From: Thermoproteota archaeon
Lineage (GTDB): Archaea; Thermoproteota; Thermoprotei_A; EX4484-217-1; JAPDJV01
Assembly (NCBI GenBank): GCA_029258925.1
Contig: JAPDJV010000013.1
Location: 1 to 46,911, forward strand
Length of the DNA: 46,911 nt
Reading direction: 5' to 3'
The stretch's first letter is position 1; each line of letters begins with the position of its first letter. Below the pieces are notes generated by a model. It had not been told where the DNA came from. It did not search any database and saw only the letters and a program-made list of their open reading frames with translations. Both the position numbers and the translations under genes were made by a program. Below are positions 35,314-42,904 of the stretch, one piece after another.

Positions 35314-35568
35314 TTACATTAAGCTATCTCCATAGTCGTCACTTGGAATATATTTTCTCAACCCTCCCTCTTTCTTATACTTCAATATCTTAACAATCTC
35401 CACAGCTTCCCTCCCATTTCTCGCTTTCCCGTAAACCTTGGCCTTAAGTAAACTAAATCTCCTACCACAGTAAGGACAAGTCTTACTTTTAGCTCCAGCT
35501 CTAGCAACTTGGAGCCCTCCGCAGTGAGGACAAGAAACTATTAGATATTTCCACTCCGAGCAACCCAT
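35314..35568 (-). CDS. Small zinc ribbon protein, DUF1922-like
   Basis: This 84-residue protein has two CxxC knuckles (CPHCG and CPYCG, 13 residues apart between inner cysteines) followed by a basic helix (GREAVEIVKILKYKK). It resembles the archaeal DUF1922 zinc ribbon. The open frame begins at TTG 35595. I chose ATG 35568 because GGTGGG lies about 5 nt before it. It is convergent with Elp3. It may bind nucleic acid or be a ribosome-associated ribbon; not proven. Confidence 0.7.
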   Translation of the reverse strand: MGCSEWKYLIVSCPHCGGLQVARAGAKSKTCPYCGRRFSLLKAKVYGKARNGREAVEIVKILKYKKEGGLRKYIPSDDYGDSLM

Positions 35569-35723
35569 TAATCCCACCAATCCTAAGCAATCCAATGGAT
35601 TCTATGATTATAAGTTTAAGCTTCCGCTTAAATAGTGAACACTAAAATAGCGCATCTACTCACTTCAATCCTCATAGGGTTCCGAATTAGATAGAAATAA
35701 ATTGTTCCATCAATAATACAATC

Positions 35724-35783
35724 AATGGGATGAAGAAGGTTTTAAGTGCTGAGACGTGAAGACAAACCCACGCGCTGACCATT
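35724..35783 (+). ncRNA. C/D box guide sRNA (2), near-ideal geometry
   Basis: All expected elements are present in order: a 5-bp terminal stem AATGG (35724-35728), C box ATGAAGA (35730-35736), a 12-nt guide (35737-35748), D' CTGA (35749-35752), 3 nt, C' GTGAAGA (35756-35762), a 12-nt guide (35763-35774), D CTGA (35775-35778) and the matching stem strand CCATT (35779-35783). In both C boxes the fifth base is A, not U, giving an A-U pair instead of U-U in the kink-turn. The D guide predicts the target CGCGUGGGUUUG (fifth base, U). The D' guide predicts CACUUAAAACCU (fifth base, U). It lies in the gap between the zinc ribbon and rhomboid genes. Confidence 0.72.
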
Positions 35784-35841
35784 AAAACATTGATTATTAA
35801 GGGTGGTTTTAGCTATTCTAACGCGGGTAACTAATAGTGTT

Positions 35842-36546
35842 TTATGTGTAGGGATAGTAGGTGTGTGAGTATTCGAACCTTATTCTTGGAATAGATATGG
35901 CCCAGATAAAGCCTAGAGCTAGGCCCGTTGCAAGACCTCCTATGTGAGCTAGAACGTTTACAACCTCTCCGCCAAAGCCAAAGCTGCTTATAATGAATAT
36001 CATTATAGCCCAATTAATACTTCTCATGGAGCCAAATCTCTTATACTCGAACATTGCAAGCAATCCTATTATTGAGAATATTGCACCCGAAGCTCCGACG
36101 GTATACATGAAAGGTGCAATTGTAATAGTTAAAACGCCTCCTACAAGTCCCCCTAGAAAGTAGGCTATTAGCATTCTCTTTGTTCCCATAGTAACCTCCG
36201 TTACCTCACCTATACTTTTCAGAGCAAGCATGTTGAACAGTATGTGGAGAAGATTCGCATGTACAAACATTGAGGTTAAAAGCTCCCACCACCTATTCAA
36301 GTACATTACTTCATATCCTTGGAGAACTATTGGTACAATCCTATGTACCTCCCATATAGCCCCCGTGAAGTCGGGTACTAGCAATGCGAAAACAGCCTTA
36401 ACGTAGTCTCCTCTTAGAGCCAATAAGAGGGCCCCTGCAAGAGACACTAGCACATATACTAGAATATTTGTTGCTATAAGAATCCTAGTGACCCTCCTCC
36501 TATAGGCAAAGAAACGCCCCCTAAACATTCTCCTATCATACCTCAT
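35842..36546 (-). CDS. Rhomboid-family intramembrane serine protease
   Basis: This 234-residue, six-helix membrane protease cleaves transmembrane segments of client proteins. The catalytic serine is in GASGAIFS (S153), the histidine in AHIGG (H201), and an oxyanion-hole asparagine in HILFN (N105). The spacing is right for a rhomboid. The start ATG overlaps the gatB stop (TAATG), so it is the last gene of the gat operon; no functional link to tRNA amidation is known to me. Its N-terminus is basic (RRMFRGRFFAYRRRVTR), putting it in the cytoplasm. Confidence 0.92.
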   Translation of the reverse strand: MRYDRRMFRGRFFAYRRRVTRILIATNILVYVLVSLAGALLLALRGDYVKAVFALLVPDFTGAIWEVHRIVPIVLQGYEVMYLNRWWELLTSMFVHANLLHILFNMLALKSIGEVTEVTMGTKRMLIAYFLGGLVGGVLTITIAPFMYTVGASGAIFSIIGLLAMFEYKRFGSMRSINWAIMIFIISSFGFGGEVVNVLAHIGGLATGLALGFIWAISIPRIRFEYSHTYYPYT

Positions 36547-38000
36547 TATCTAACTCCTCCCTTAAGGGATTGAAGTCTCTTTTTTATAATTTCTATAGTT
36601 AAATTTGGATCGGCTCGACCCCTAGTAACTCTCATAACCTGCCCCACTAGGAAGTGTATTGCTTTCTCTTCTCTTAACGCGTCCGAAACAGCTTTCGGAT
36701 TCTGCTTAAATACTTCTTCAACAATCTCGGCAATATAGTCTTCCTCGCTTAAAACAGTTACTTTCTCACGTCTAACAATCTCTCTTGGACTTATCCCCTC
36801 CATTATTACTTTAGGAAGTATTCTCTTAGCTATCTTAATGCTTATAGTCTTCTCGTCTACTAGTTCAAGTAGTTCTGCTAAGTGCTGAGGCTTCATTTTA
36901 GACTCCTCGATCTCAATATCTCTTTCATTAAGCCATCTCAAAACATCGTTCACCAACATGTTTGCTATTCTCTTAGGGTTACGGTAGTATTTTACAGCTT
37001 CCTCGAAGAAGTCTGCCAGAGGCTTACTACTGACTATTACAATAGCCTCGGTGTCCGGAACACCATATTCTCTAACGAACCTCTTTGCTCTCTCCTCGGG
37101 CAATTCCGGCATTAACGTTTTTAGTCTAGTAATTCTATCGTCCGTTATGATTACGGGCGGGAGGTCTGGTTCCGGGAAATATCTGTAATCTTGCTCCTCC
37201 TCCTTCACTCTAAGTGGGACTGTTACACCTCTAGTTGAATCCCAATGCCTTGTTTCCATTTTAACATGCAAGCCCTTTTTCAAAGCCTCCTTCTGTCTAA
37301 CAATCTCGTAAGCTAAAGCTCTCTCAACCTCCTTTATCGACCCTATGTTCTTAACCTCGATCCTAGGATGACCCTTTATAGAAACATTAGCGTCTACTCT
37401 CATAGACCCTTCCAGACTTAAGTCGGCAACACCTAAGTGCTCTATTATGGATCTAAGCTTTGCGAGGAAAACCCTTGCCATCCTAGGACTCCTAATGTCT
37501 GGTTCTGTTACTATTTCAGCTAAAGCTATACCTGACCTATTGTAGTCCACGAGAGTATATGGGCTCGTTATAATAGAACCTGTTGGATAAGTTAGTTTTG
37601 CAGGATCCTCCTCTAAACTAATACGTCTAATACGAACTCTATAACTAGATCCCTCCCAGTCAAACAATAGTTCTCCTCCAACAGCTATAGGGGCTCCTCC
37701 CCCACCCTCAAACTGTGTTATCTGGAAATTCTTGCTCATATCAGGATAGAAATAGTGCTTCCTGTAGAACACTATTTCCCTATTAATTTTAGATTTCAGC
37801 GCTAAAGCTATCATGACCGCGAAATCTATAGCCCTATCGTTAACCACCGGAAGAGCCCCCGGTAAACCCAGACAAACGGGGCAGACTACGGAGTTAGGGG
37901 TTTTACCTCTATAATTTGATGGGCATGAGCAGAATAACTTGGTTTTTAACTCAGTTAGCTGAACATGTATCTCCAAACCTATTTTCACATCACAGTTCAT
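36546..38000 (-). CDS. gatB: Aspartyl/glutamyl-tRNA(Asn/Gln) amidotransferase subunit B
   Basis: This 484-residue GatB subunit of the GatCAB complex phosphorylates Asp- or Glu-tRNA and converts it to Asn- or Gln-tRNA with ammonia from GatA. The family signature IGLEIHVQL lies near the start, then CSCPSNYRG...CPVCLGLPG (zinc-type cysteines), YFPEPDLPP, and the helical tail domain that grips the tRNA. The open frame begins at TTG 38006, overlapping gatA. ATG 38000 is preferred, with GGGTG 7 nt upstream. It is the third gene of gatC-gatA-gatB. Confidence 0.95.
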   Translation of the reverse strand: MNCDVKIGLEIHVQLTELKTKLFCSCPSNYRGKTPNSVVCPVCLGLPGALPVVNDRAIDFAVMIALALKSKINREIVFYRKHYFYPDMSKNFQITQFEGGGGAPIAVGGELLFDWEGSSYRVRIRRISLEEDPAKLTYPTGSIITSPYTLVDYNRSGIALAEIVTEPDIRSPRMARVFLAKLRSIIEHLGVADLSLEGSMRVDANVSIKGHPRIEVKNIGSIKEVERALAYEIVRQKEALKKGLHVKMETRHWDSTRGVTVPLRVKEEEQDYRYFPEPDLPPVIITDDRITRLKTLMPELPEERAKRFVREYGVPDTEAIVIVSSKPLADFFEEAVKYYRNPKRIANMLVNDVLRWLNERDIEIEESKMKPQHLAELLELVDEKTISIKIAKRILPKVIMEGISPREIVRREKVTVLSEEDYIAEIVEEVFKQNPKAVSDALREEKAIHFLVGQVMRVTRGRADPNLTIEIIKKRLQSLKGGVR

Positions 38001-38002
38001 CT

Positions 38003-39442
38003 TCAAGCACCCGGTGGCAACAAATTTCTCAATCCAGTCGTCTCCTCGATGATCGCAGAGACATTGAGTAGAAGAGGCTCTGAGAGTATAGGCCCCATGA
38101 TCTGTAATCCTATCGGAAGACTATCGACAAATCCCGCCGGAACAGAGAGAGCTGGTATTCCAGCTAGATTTGCTGGTACTGTTTCCACATCTACCATGTA
38201 AAGTGTTAGAGGATCCTTTATTTTCTCGCCGATATCAAATGCTGGAATAGGCATTGTGGGCCCGACCAATACTCCATGGTCTTTAAATGCTCTATTGAAA
38301 TCTTCAACGATGAGCCTCCTTATCTTCAAAGCTTTGAGATAATATTGCTCATAGTAGCCTGCTGAGAGAGCAAACGTGCCTAGTAATATTCTCCTCTTAA
38401 CCTCCCAGCCAAATCCCCTAGCCCTAGTCATAGAGTAGACGGTGTTCCAGTCCCCTTCAATTTTAGCTCTAAAGCCGTATCTTACTCCATCAAATCTAGC
38501 TAGATTAGAGCTCGCCTCGCTCATAGCTATCACATAGTATGCTGGCAGGGCGTATTTTAGTGATGGAAGACTAACTTCTTCCACTTCAAATCCTAATTTA
38601 TCAACTACTCTAAGAACTGTCTTGGCAACTCTTTTATCAACGCCCTCACCGAACATTTCCCTCACAACACCTATCCTCAAGTTATCCATCTTAAAGCTCC
38701 CTAAAGTACGGTAGTAATCTGGTCTCTTGCCAGGTATTGTGGTAGCATCTCTCGAATCATATGAGGCGATAACCGATAGGAGGAGAGCTAGATCCATAGT
38801 ATTCCTTGCCATGGGTCCTATTTGTTCTAAGCTATTTGCATAAGCTACCAACCCGTAACGGCTTACAAGACCATATGTAGGCTTTAATCCATATATTCCA
38901 GTGTAGGCTGCAGGACACCTAATAGATCCCCCGGTATCAGATCCCAGGGAAACTGTTGCTAGGTATGCCGATATAGCTACAGCACTCCCACCGCTCGAAC
39001 CCCCTGGAACCTTGGAGAGATTCCAAGGGTTTCTCGACGGCCCGAAGTAGCTGGTCTCCGTGGTCGAGCCCATTGCAAATTCGTCCATATTTGTCTTACC
39101 TATTATTACAGCTCCCTCCCTTTTCAATAACTCTACAACAGTAGCGTCGTAGGGGGGCACATAGTTTTCAAGCATTCTAGATGCACAAGTAGTTCTAATA
39201 CCTTTAGTTGAGATATTATCCTTCACTGCAACAAGGGCGCCGCTGAGCTTCCCGCCAATTTTAATAGATTTTTTCACTTCTTCCAACACTACTTCGACTG
39301 GACGCAGACTTATGTAGGCATTTAACTTGTTGTTAAGTCTCCTAATATTCTCGTAAATAGAGTACACGTAGTCTTCAGGAGAGAGATTACCCTCCCTTAA
39401 AGCCTCTGAAACCTCATGAGCAGATAAGTATCTAGGCCTCAT
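38003..39442 (-). CDS. gatA: Aspartyl/glutamyl-tRNA amidotransferase subunit A
   Basis: This amidase subunit, about 480 residues, releases ammonia from glutamine or asparagine for GatB. The amidase-signature catalytic triad is visible: Lys in VAVKDN, Ser in GGSSGGS and Ser in GSDTGGS (about K74, S150 and S173 from the chosen start). The open frame starts at GTG 39454. ATG 39442 is preferred because GCAGGAG lies just before it. The tight gatC-gatA-gatB order shows that the organism makes Asn-tRNA and/or Gln-tRNA indirectly. Confidence 0.95.
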   Translation of the reverse strand: MRPRYLSAHEVSEALREGNLSPEDYVYSIYENIRRLNNKLNAYISLRPVEVVLEEVKKSIKIGGKLSGALVAVKDNISTKGIRTTCASRMLENYVPPYDATVVELLKREGAVIIGKTNMDEFAMGSTTETSYFGPSRNPWNLSKVPGGSSGGSAVAISAYLATVSLGSDTGGSIRCPAAYTGIYGLKPTYGLVSRYGLVAYANSLEQIGPMARNTMDLALLLSVIASYDSRDATTIPGKRPDYYRTLGSFKMDNLRIGVVREMFGEGVDKRVAKTVLRVVDKLGFEVEEVSLPSLKYALPAYYVIAMSEASSNLARFDGVRYGFRAKIEGDWNTVYSMTRARGFGWEVKRRILLGTFALSAGYYEQYYLKALKIRRLIVEDFNRAFKDHGVLVGPTMPIPAFDIGEKIKDPLTLYMVDVETVPANLAGIPALSVPAGFVDSLPIGLQIMGPILSEPLLLNVSAIIEETTGLRNLLPPGA

Positions 39443-39454
39443 AGTCTCCTGCAC

Positions 39455-39754
39455 CTACACTATTCTGGGAGCCTTAATGAATGCCCCCTCTCTCTTCGGT
39501 GCATTTCTAAGAGCTTCCTCCTGACTTAAGCCTGTTGAAGGCTCATCTGCTCTAGTGGTCTCAGTGTACTCGACGACTGTGAACAGCGGAGGAGTATTTT
39601 CAACCCCCGCTTCATCCATTTGATGGAAGAATTCTAGTATTCTCGTTAATTGTGGTAGAATATTCCGGATCTCCTCTTTTTCAAGCCGTATTCTAGACAA
39701 CCACGATAAGTGCTCTATTAATTTCTCATCGATAACTATGCGTCTCTCTGCCAA
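39455..39754 (-). CDS. gatC: Aspartyl/glutamyl-tRNA amidotransferase subunit C
   Basis: This small subunit of about 99 residues stabilises GatA-GatB. The typical GatC phrases are present: IDEKLIEHLSWLSRIRLEKEEI, LTRILEFFHQMDEAGVENTPPL, and the Asp-rich TRADEPSTGLSQEEALRNAP. The open frame runs up to 39787, but two ATTATAAAAG motifs there look like the promoter. TTG 39754 has GCGGGGGA just before it, so I start there. It is the first gene of the operon gatC-gatA-gatB-rhomboid. Confidence 0.9.
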   Translation of the reverse strand: MAERRIVIDEKLIEHLSWLSRIRLEKEEIRNILPQLTRILEFFHQMDEAGVENTPPLFTVVEYTETTRADEPSTGLSQEEALRNAPKREGAFIKAPRIV

Positions 39755-39901
39755 TGCTTCCCCCGCTTTAACTTTTATAATAATCAACTTTTATAATCAT
39801 ACACATCTTAATCCTAATAAAACTTTATTTCTACATGTGGAAACGTATACTGAGTTCTATGTTCATGTTCTTCTAGCGGACTCTGAGCTTCTATGCCTAA
39901 A

Positions 39902-40228
39902 TCATTGAGTTCTGGTTTCGCGTTTAACCCATTCCAAGTACTCTTCGAGACCTCCTACAACTCTCACAGCGATGATTTCGGGAACCTCGTAGGAGTGGGA
40001 GGATCTTACTTTCTCAACCAGTTCCTTTAATAAACTGCTTCTGGTCTTAACTATTATCAAGGTTTCCTCAGAAAACTCCACTCCTCCCTTCCACCAATAT
40101 AACGATGATACCCCCTTCAATATACTGGCGCATGCTGCAATCCTGGACTCAACAAGGGTTGATGCTATGTTCCTCGCTTCTTCGAAGCTAGATGCAGTAA
40201 TGAAGACCACAATTACCTCGTCTTCCAC
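39902..40228 (-). CDS. cutA: CutA1 divalent-ion tolerance protein
   Basis: This 108-residue trimeric ferredoxin-like fold protein is of the CutA1 family. It carries the family phrases EEARNIASTLVESRIAACASI, SLYWWKGGVE, ETLIIVKTR and HSYEVPEIIAV. The family was linked to copper tolerance in bacteria, but its archaeal role is unclear. It starts with GTG at 40228, with GGAGGG 8 nt upstream inside the end of the preceding gene, so the two form one unit. Confidence 0.92.
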   Translation of the reverse strand: MEDEVIVVFITASSFEEARNIASTLVESRIAACASILKGVSSLYWWKGGVEFSEETLIIVKTRSSLLKELVEKVRSSHSYEVPEIIAVRVVGGLEEYLEWVKRETRTQ

Positions 40229-40230
40229 AA

Positions 40231-40869
40231 CTAGTTCCCTCCGAATAGTGAAGACGATTTAACCCATATTTCCCCTGACTCTCCAATTCTAATCTCCACT
40301 ACCCCCTTCTCAGCCATTATTTTAATGAGGTCTTCAGCGTCCTCTAAGCTAAGTCCTAGTCTCTCCGAGATCTTCTCCAATATTCCATATCTTTTAAGCG
40401 GAATCCACTCCATATCAATGCCGAGAAGCTTCTGAACCTTCTCCTTCAACCACTTCACGTTCTCGCGCAGAATACTTATGGCCTTATCTAAAATGCTTTC
40501 GTCCAGTAGCTTATATTCTAAGTCGCCAAGAAACCTTCTTATCCTGACCAATTCCCTGTAATCTATTAAAAAGTCTCCATCATTAATTATGATTCTTGCA
40601 TTCTCGAATGGCCACTTTGGTGGAGGCCTTAGCTCTTCGCAAAGCTCAGATGAAACATTTTCCACGATACTTCCATCCTCGGCAATCCATATTAGACCAC
40701 TATATTCAACAACTTTCCCACAGTTCTCAATGCTTACACGCTTACGAAAGTCAACTTTAAAAGAAACACCCACGTTCTTCAAATAATTATTGTATTCCCC
40801 CAGCTTTATCAAGTATTTTAGTTCCTCTCTCTCCAATATCTGCCTCCCCTTCGGAACAACCACAAGCAT
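40231..40869 (-). CDS. Unknown protein with possible C-terminal winged helix
   Basis: This 212-residue protein is not recognised. Residues 1-110 look beta-rich (VVPKGRQILEREELKYLIKL, IWIAEDGSIVENVSSE). The C-terminal third (about 150-212) has the order helix, helix (ERLGLSLEDAEDLIKIMAEKG), then VVEIR-GE-IWVKSS, which resembles a small winged helix. It starts with ATG 40869 and is followed after 2 nt by cutA. A nucleic-acid-binding role is possible but not shown. Confidence 0.6.
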   Translation of the reverse strand: MLVVVPKGRQILEREELKYLIKLGEYNNYLKNVGVSFKVDFRKRVSIENCGKVVEYSGLIWIAEDGSIVENVSSELCEELRPPPKWPFENARIIINDGDFLIDYRELVRIRRFLGDLEYKLLDESILDKAISILRENVKWLKEKVQKLLGIDMEWIPLKRYGILEKISERLGLSLEDAEDLIKIMAEKGVVEIRIGESGEIWVKSSSLFGGN

Positions 40870-41009
40870 TATAACTCCCCACTAGAAAACTACTCCACAC
40901 TTCCAGTTTATATGTGAAATATTATATATGTGTCCCCGGGGCAGAAACCATAAAATATAGCGTTTTATTTCTTTCTATATCTTTTTGTTTCATATTAATA
41001 GAAGTAATC

Positions 41010-41017
41010 TTTATATG
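41010..41017 (+). promoter_or_regulatory. TATA box of the tnpB unit
   Basis: TTTATATG is centred 25 nt before ATG 41039. This spacing places transcription start at the ATG itself, so the small ORF and tnpB would be read from a leaderless mRNA. Confidence 0.5.
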
Positions 41018-41038
41018 CCCTATTTACCCTATTTCTGT

Positions 41039-41197
41039 ATGGTGGTTGGTATTCCTGCTAAGGGTTGGAAGCAGATTAGTCTTCATGAAGATAGGTTTTG
41101 GAAGCTACTAGAGATTAAAGCTAGGTTAAAAGCTAGGACTTGGGATGAGCTTGTTGATAAACTTTATGACTTAGTGATGAAATATGAAGCTAACTAG
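41039..41197 (+). CDS. Small TnpB-linked protein, ribbon-helix-helix/VapB-like
   Basis: This 52-residue protein reads as a short strand (WKQISLHEDRFWKLLEIK), then two helices (ARLKARTWDELVDKLYDLVMKY). This looks like a ribbon-helix-helix or VapB-type DNA-binding module. The ATG sits 25 nt after a TATA box. Its 3' end overlaps the tnpB start by 14 nt, so the two are coupled. I recall similar small ORFs before crenarchaeal tnpB genes. Whether it represses tnpB, acts as an antitoxin or takes part in transposition is unknown. A longer frame from 40985 would overlap the promoter and is not used. Confidence 0.55.
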   Translation: MVVGIPAKGWKQISLHEDRFWKLLEIKARLKARTWDELVDKLYDLVMKYEAN

Positions 41198-42425
41198 AAC
41201 TGTTAGAGTAGAATGTGTAGTCTCTAAGAGGAATCTAGCAGTATTAAAGGAACTTCTCTCTATGTATAAGTCTATGCTAGAGTTTACGTTAAACTATGCA
41301 TTAGAAAACAGCATTAAGTCCTTCACTAAGCTAAAAGCTAAAATGTATAGAAAGCTTAGAAGCATGTACCCAGAGTTACCTAGCCATTACGCTTACACAG
41401 TTTCTCAAGATGCTTCTACTAGAGTTAAGAGCTTCCTTAAACTTAAGAAAAAGGGATTAACATACACGGATAAACCGGAGATAAAGAGAGTAACACTATG
41501 GCTTGATGATCACCTTTGGAAGCTTCACGGATATACAGAGGTTAAAATCGCTACCCATAAAGGATGGATAACGTTAGGTATAAGACCTCATAAGCTGTTT
41601 TGGAAGTACATGAATAAGTCTGAATGGAAGCTATCTAGTGCGTCAAAACTAAAGATAAATGGTAATGAAGTTGAGTTAGTCTTAACGTTTAAGAAGGAAT
41701 GGTACAAACCTTATGAACTCAAAGCCGTTATCCCAGTAGATATTAATGAGGATAATGTTACGTTCAAACTAGGTAATGAGGTTTATATGGTTAAAACTAA
41801 CTTCAAGAAAATAATAGTAAGCTATCATAATCATAGAAAGAGGGTTCAAGAGAAATATCAACATAAAATACCTAAGCTGTTTAAGAAGTTAGTTAGAGTT
41901 CTTAGGGAAAGAGAGCGTAAGAAGAATATTCGATACCAACTAGCTAATCTCATAGTGAAAACAGCTAGAGAATTAAGAGCAATCGTTGTATTAGAGAATC
42001 TACCAAAGAAAACACCAGTCAACATGATTTCAAGAGTAAACAATAAGATGTTAAAGCATAGAATTTACCAAGCTGGGTTTAGAGGACTACTAGGTATCAT
42101 CATTGATAAGTGTGTGGAATATGATGTTCCCTACGTTCTAGTTGATCCTAGAAATACATCCTCTATATGCCCAGTTTGCAACTCTAAACTTAAGCCTATG
42201 ACGGGCTATGCTCGGAGGCTTACATGTCCCAATTGTAGTCTATCTATGGGGAGAGATGTAATAGCCGTGATCAACCTTGAAAAGAAGTACCTTCAGATGA
42301 GGGGTGCACTGCCGTTCACCCCGAAACCCTATGAAGTCGGAGTGAAGCACATGAACCCCGCACAGAGGGTAAAACCTCTACCCACGATACACTCTAGCAC
42401 AAAAATACACAAAATGAATGGGTAG
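41184..42425 (+). CDS. tnpB: TnpB RNA-guided endonuclease (IS605 OrfB family)
   Basis: This 413-residue TnpB is a RuvC-like nuclease guided by an omega RNA made from the element's 3' end. The RuvC triad appears intact: D186 (VIPVDINED), E271 (IVVLENL), D358 (MGRDVIAVIN). The zinc finger ligands C329, C332, C348 and C351 (ICPVC...TCPNC) are also present, so the protein is probably active. The last 45 residues are low-complexity and reflect the 3' guide-RNA scaffold rather than a domain. The start overlaps the small upstream ORF by 14 nt. The stop lies inside the right inverted-repeat arm. Confidence 0.88.
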   Translation: MKLTRTVRVECVVSKRNLAVLKELLSMYKSMLEFTLNYALENSIKSFTKLKAKMYRKLRSMYPELPSHYAYTVSQDASTRVKSFLKLKKKGLTYTDKPEIKRVTLWLDDHLWKLHGYTEVKIATHKGWITLGIRPHKLFWKYMNKSEWKLSSASKLKINGNEVELVLTFKKEWYKPYELKAVIPVDINEDNVTFKLGNEVYMVKTNFKKIIVSYHNHRKRVQEKYQHKIPKLFKKLVRVLRERERKKNIRYQLANLIVKTARELRAIVVLENLPKKTPVNMISRVNNKMLKHRIYQAGFRGLLGIIIDKCVEYDVPYVLVDPRNTSSICPVCNSKLKPMTGYARRLTCPNCSLSMGRDVIAVINLEKKYLQMRGALPFTPKPYEVGVKHMNPAQRVKPLPTIHSSTKIHKMNG

Positions 42426-42429
42426 AGGT
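42374..42429. repeat. 11-bp inverted repeat at the tnpB 3' end
   Basis: ACCTCTACCCA (42374-42384) and TGGGTAGAGGT (42419-42429) are perfect inverted repeats 34 nt apart, spanning the last tnpB codons. A smaller hairpin AGAGG-CCTCT overlaps the left arm. It is probably part of the element's right end or the omega RNA. The right arm also supplies GAGGT, a ribosome site for the gene at 42438. Confidence 0.55.
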
Positions 42430-42437
42430 AAACGGAA

Positions 42438-42884
42438 ATGATGATATCACTAAGCCAGCTACTGGATGCCATAGAGAAATACGTTGACAGGTACCTAGTT
42501 ATGTGGGTATTCGAGGAAGCTATTGAAATGGGGTGCAATGTAGTTGAACTGGTTTTTAGTAGGAGACCCTATATAGCATTAATGCTAACAATGATCGAAA
42601 TGAGCCCGGAGAACATTTTAGTAAGTGGCCTACATATGCTCGTAGATAAGAATGTAGGAGATTGGAGAAGAGTAGTTGAGTGGATAGAGAAGAATTTTTC
42701 TCAAAGAATAAAACTATTACATGTAGAAAAAGAATATATTGATATAATAATGGATATCCCCCAAGAGAATATAGATAATATGATTACTGGAACAATAAAT
42801 ATTGTGCGTAGTCTGAAAGAAGTATTTCCAGAACTCGAGGACTGGAAGCCCAAGATAATAGGATATAACATGTTTGAGACATAA
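42438..42884 (+). CDS. Unknown protein upstream of the XPB helicase
   Basis: This 148-residue, mainly helical protein (SQLLDAIEKYVDRYLVMWVFEEAIEMG..., ENIDNMITGTINIVRSLKEVFPELEDW) has no motif I recognise. It starts with ATG 42438, 8 nt after GAGGT, and ends 20 nt before the helicase start. It probably forms an operon with it. In many crenarchaea XPB sits with the nuclease Bax1; this protein is too short and lacks a visible nuclease motif, so it is not Bax1. The tnpB element abuts its 5' end, so the original promoter may have been displaced. Confidence 0.6.
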   Translation: MMISLSQLLDAIEKYVDRYLVMWVFEEAIEMGCNVVELVFSRRPYIALMLTMIEMSPENILVSGLHMLVDKNVGDWRRVVEWIEKNFSQRIKLLHVEKEYIDIIMDIPQENIDNMITGTINIVRSLKEVFPELEDWKPKIIGYNMFET

Positions 42885-42904
42885 CGTTCATTGGAGTGGT
42901 GGAT

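Larger units (their letters stand above)
41039..42430 (+). mobile_element. IS605/IS607-type TnpB element without TnpA
   Basis: The small ORF, tnpB and the structured right end form an element. No Y1 or serine transposase gene (TnpA) is present, so it is a TnpB-only or degraded unit that would need help in trans. The right end contains the inverted repeat at 42374-42429. Exact boundaries and the target-adjacent motif cannot be fixed without an empty site from a related genome. Confidence 0.55.

Noticed and set aside
40934-40941. CCCCGGGG palindrome before the tnpB unit as its left end
   Set aside because: No matching sequence at the right end and nothing else marks a boundary.
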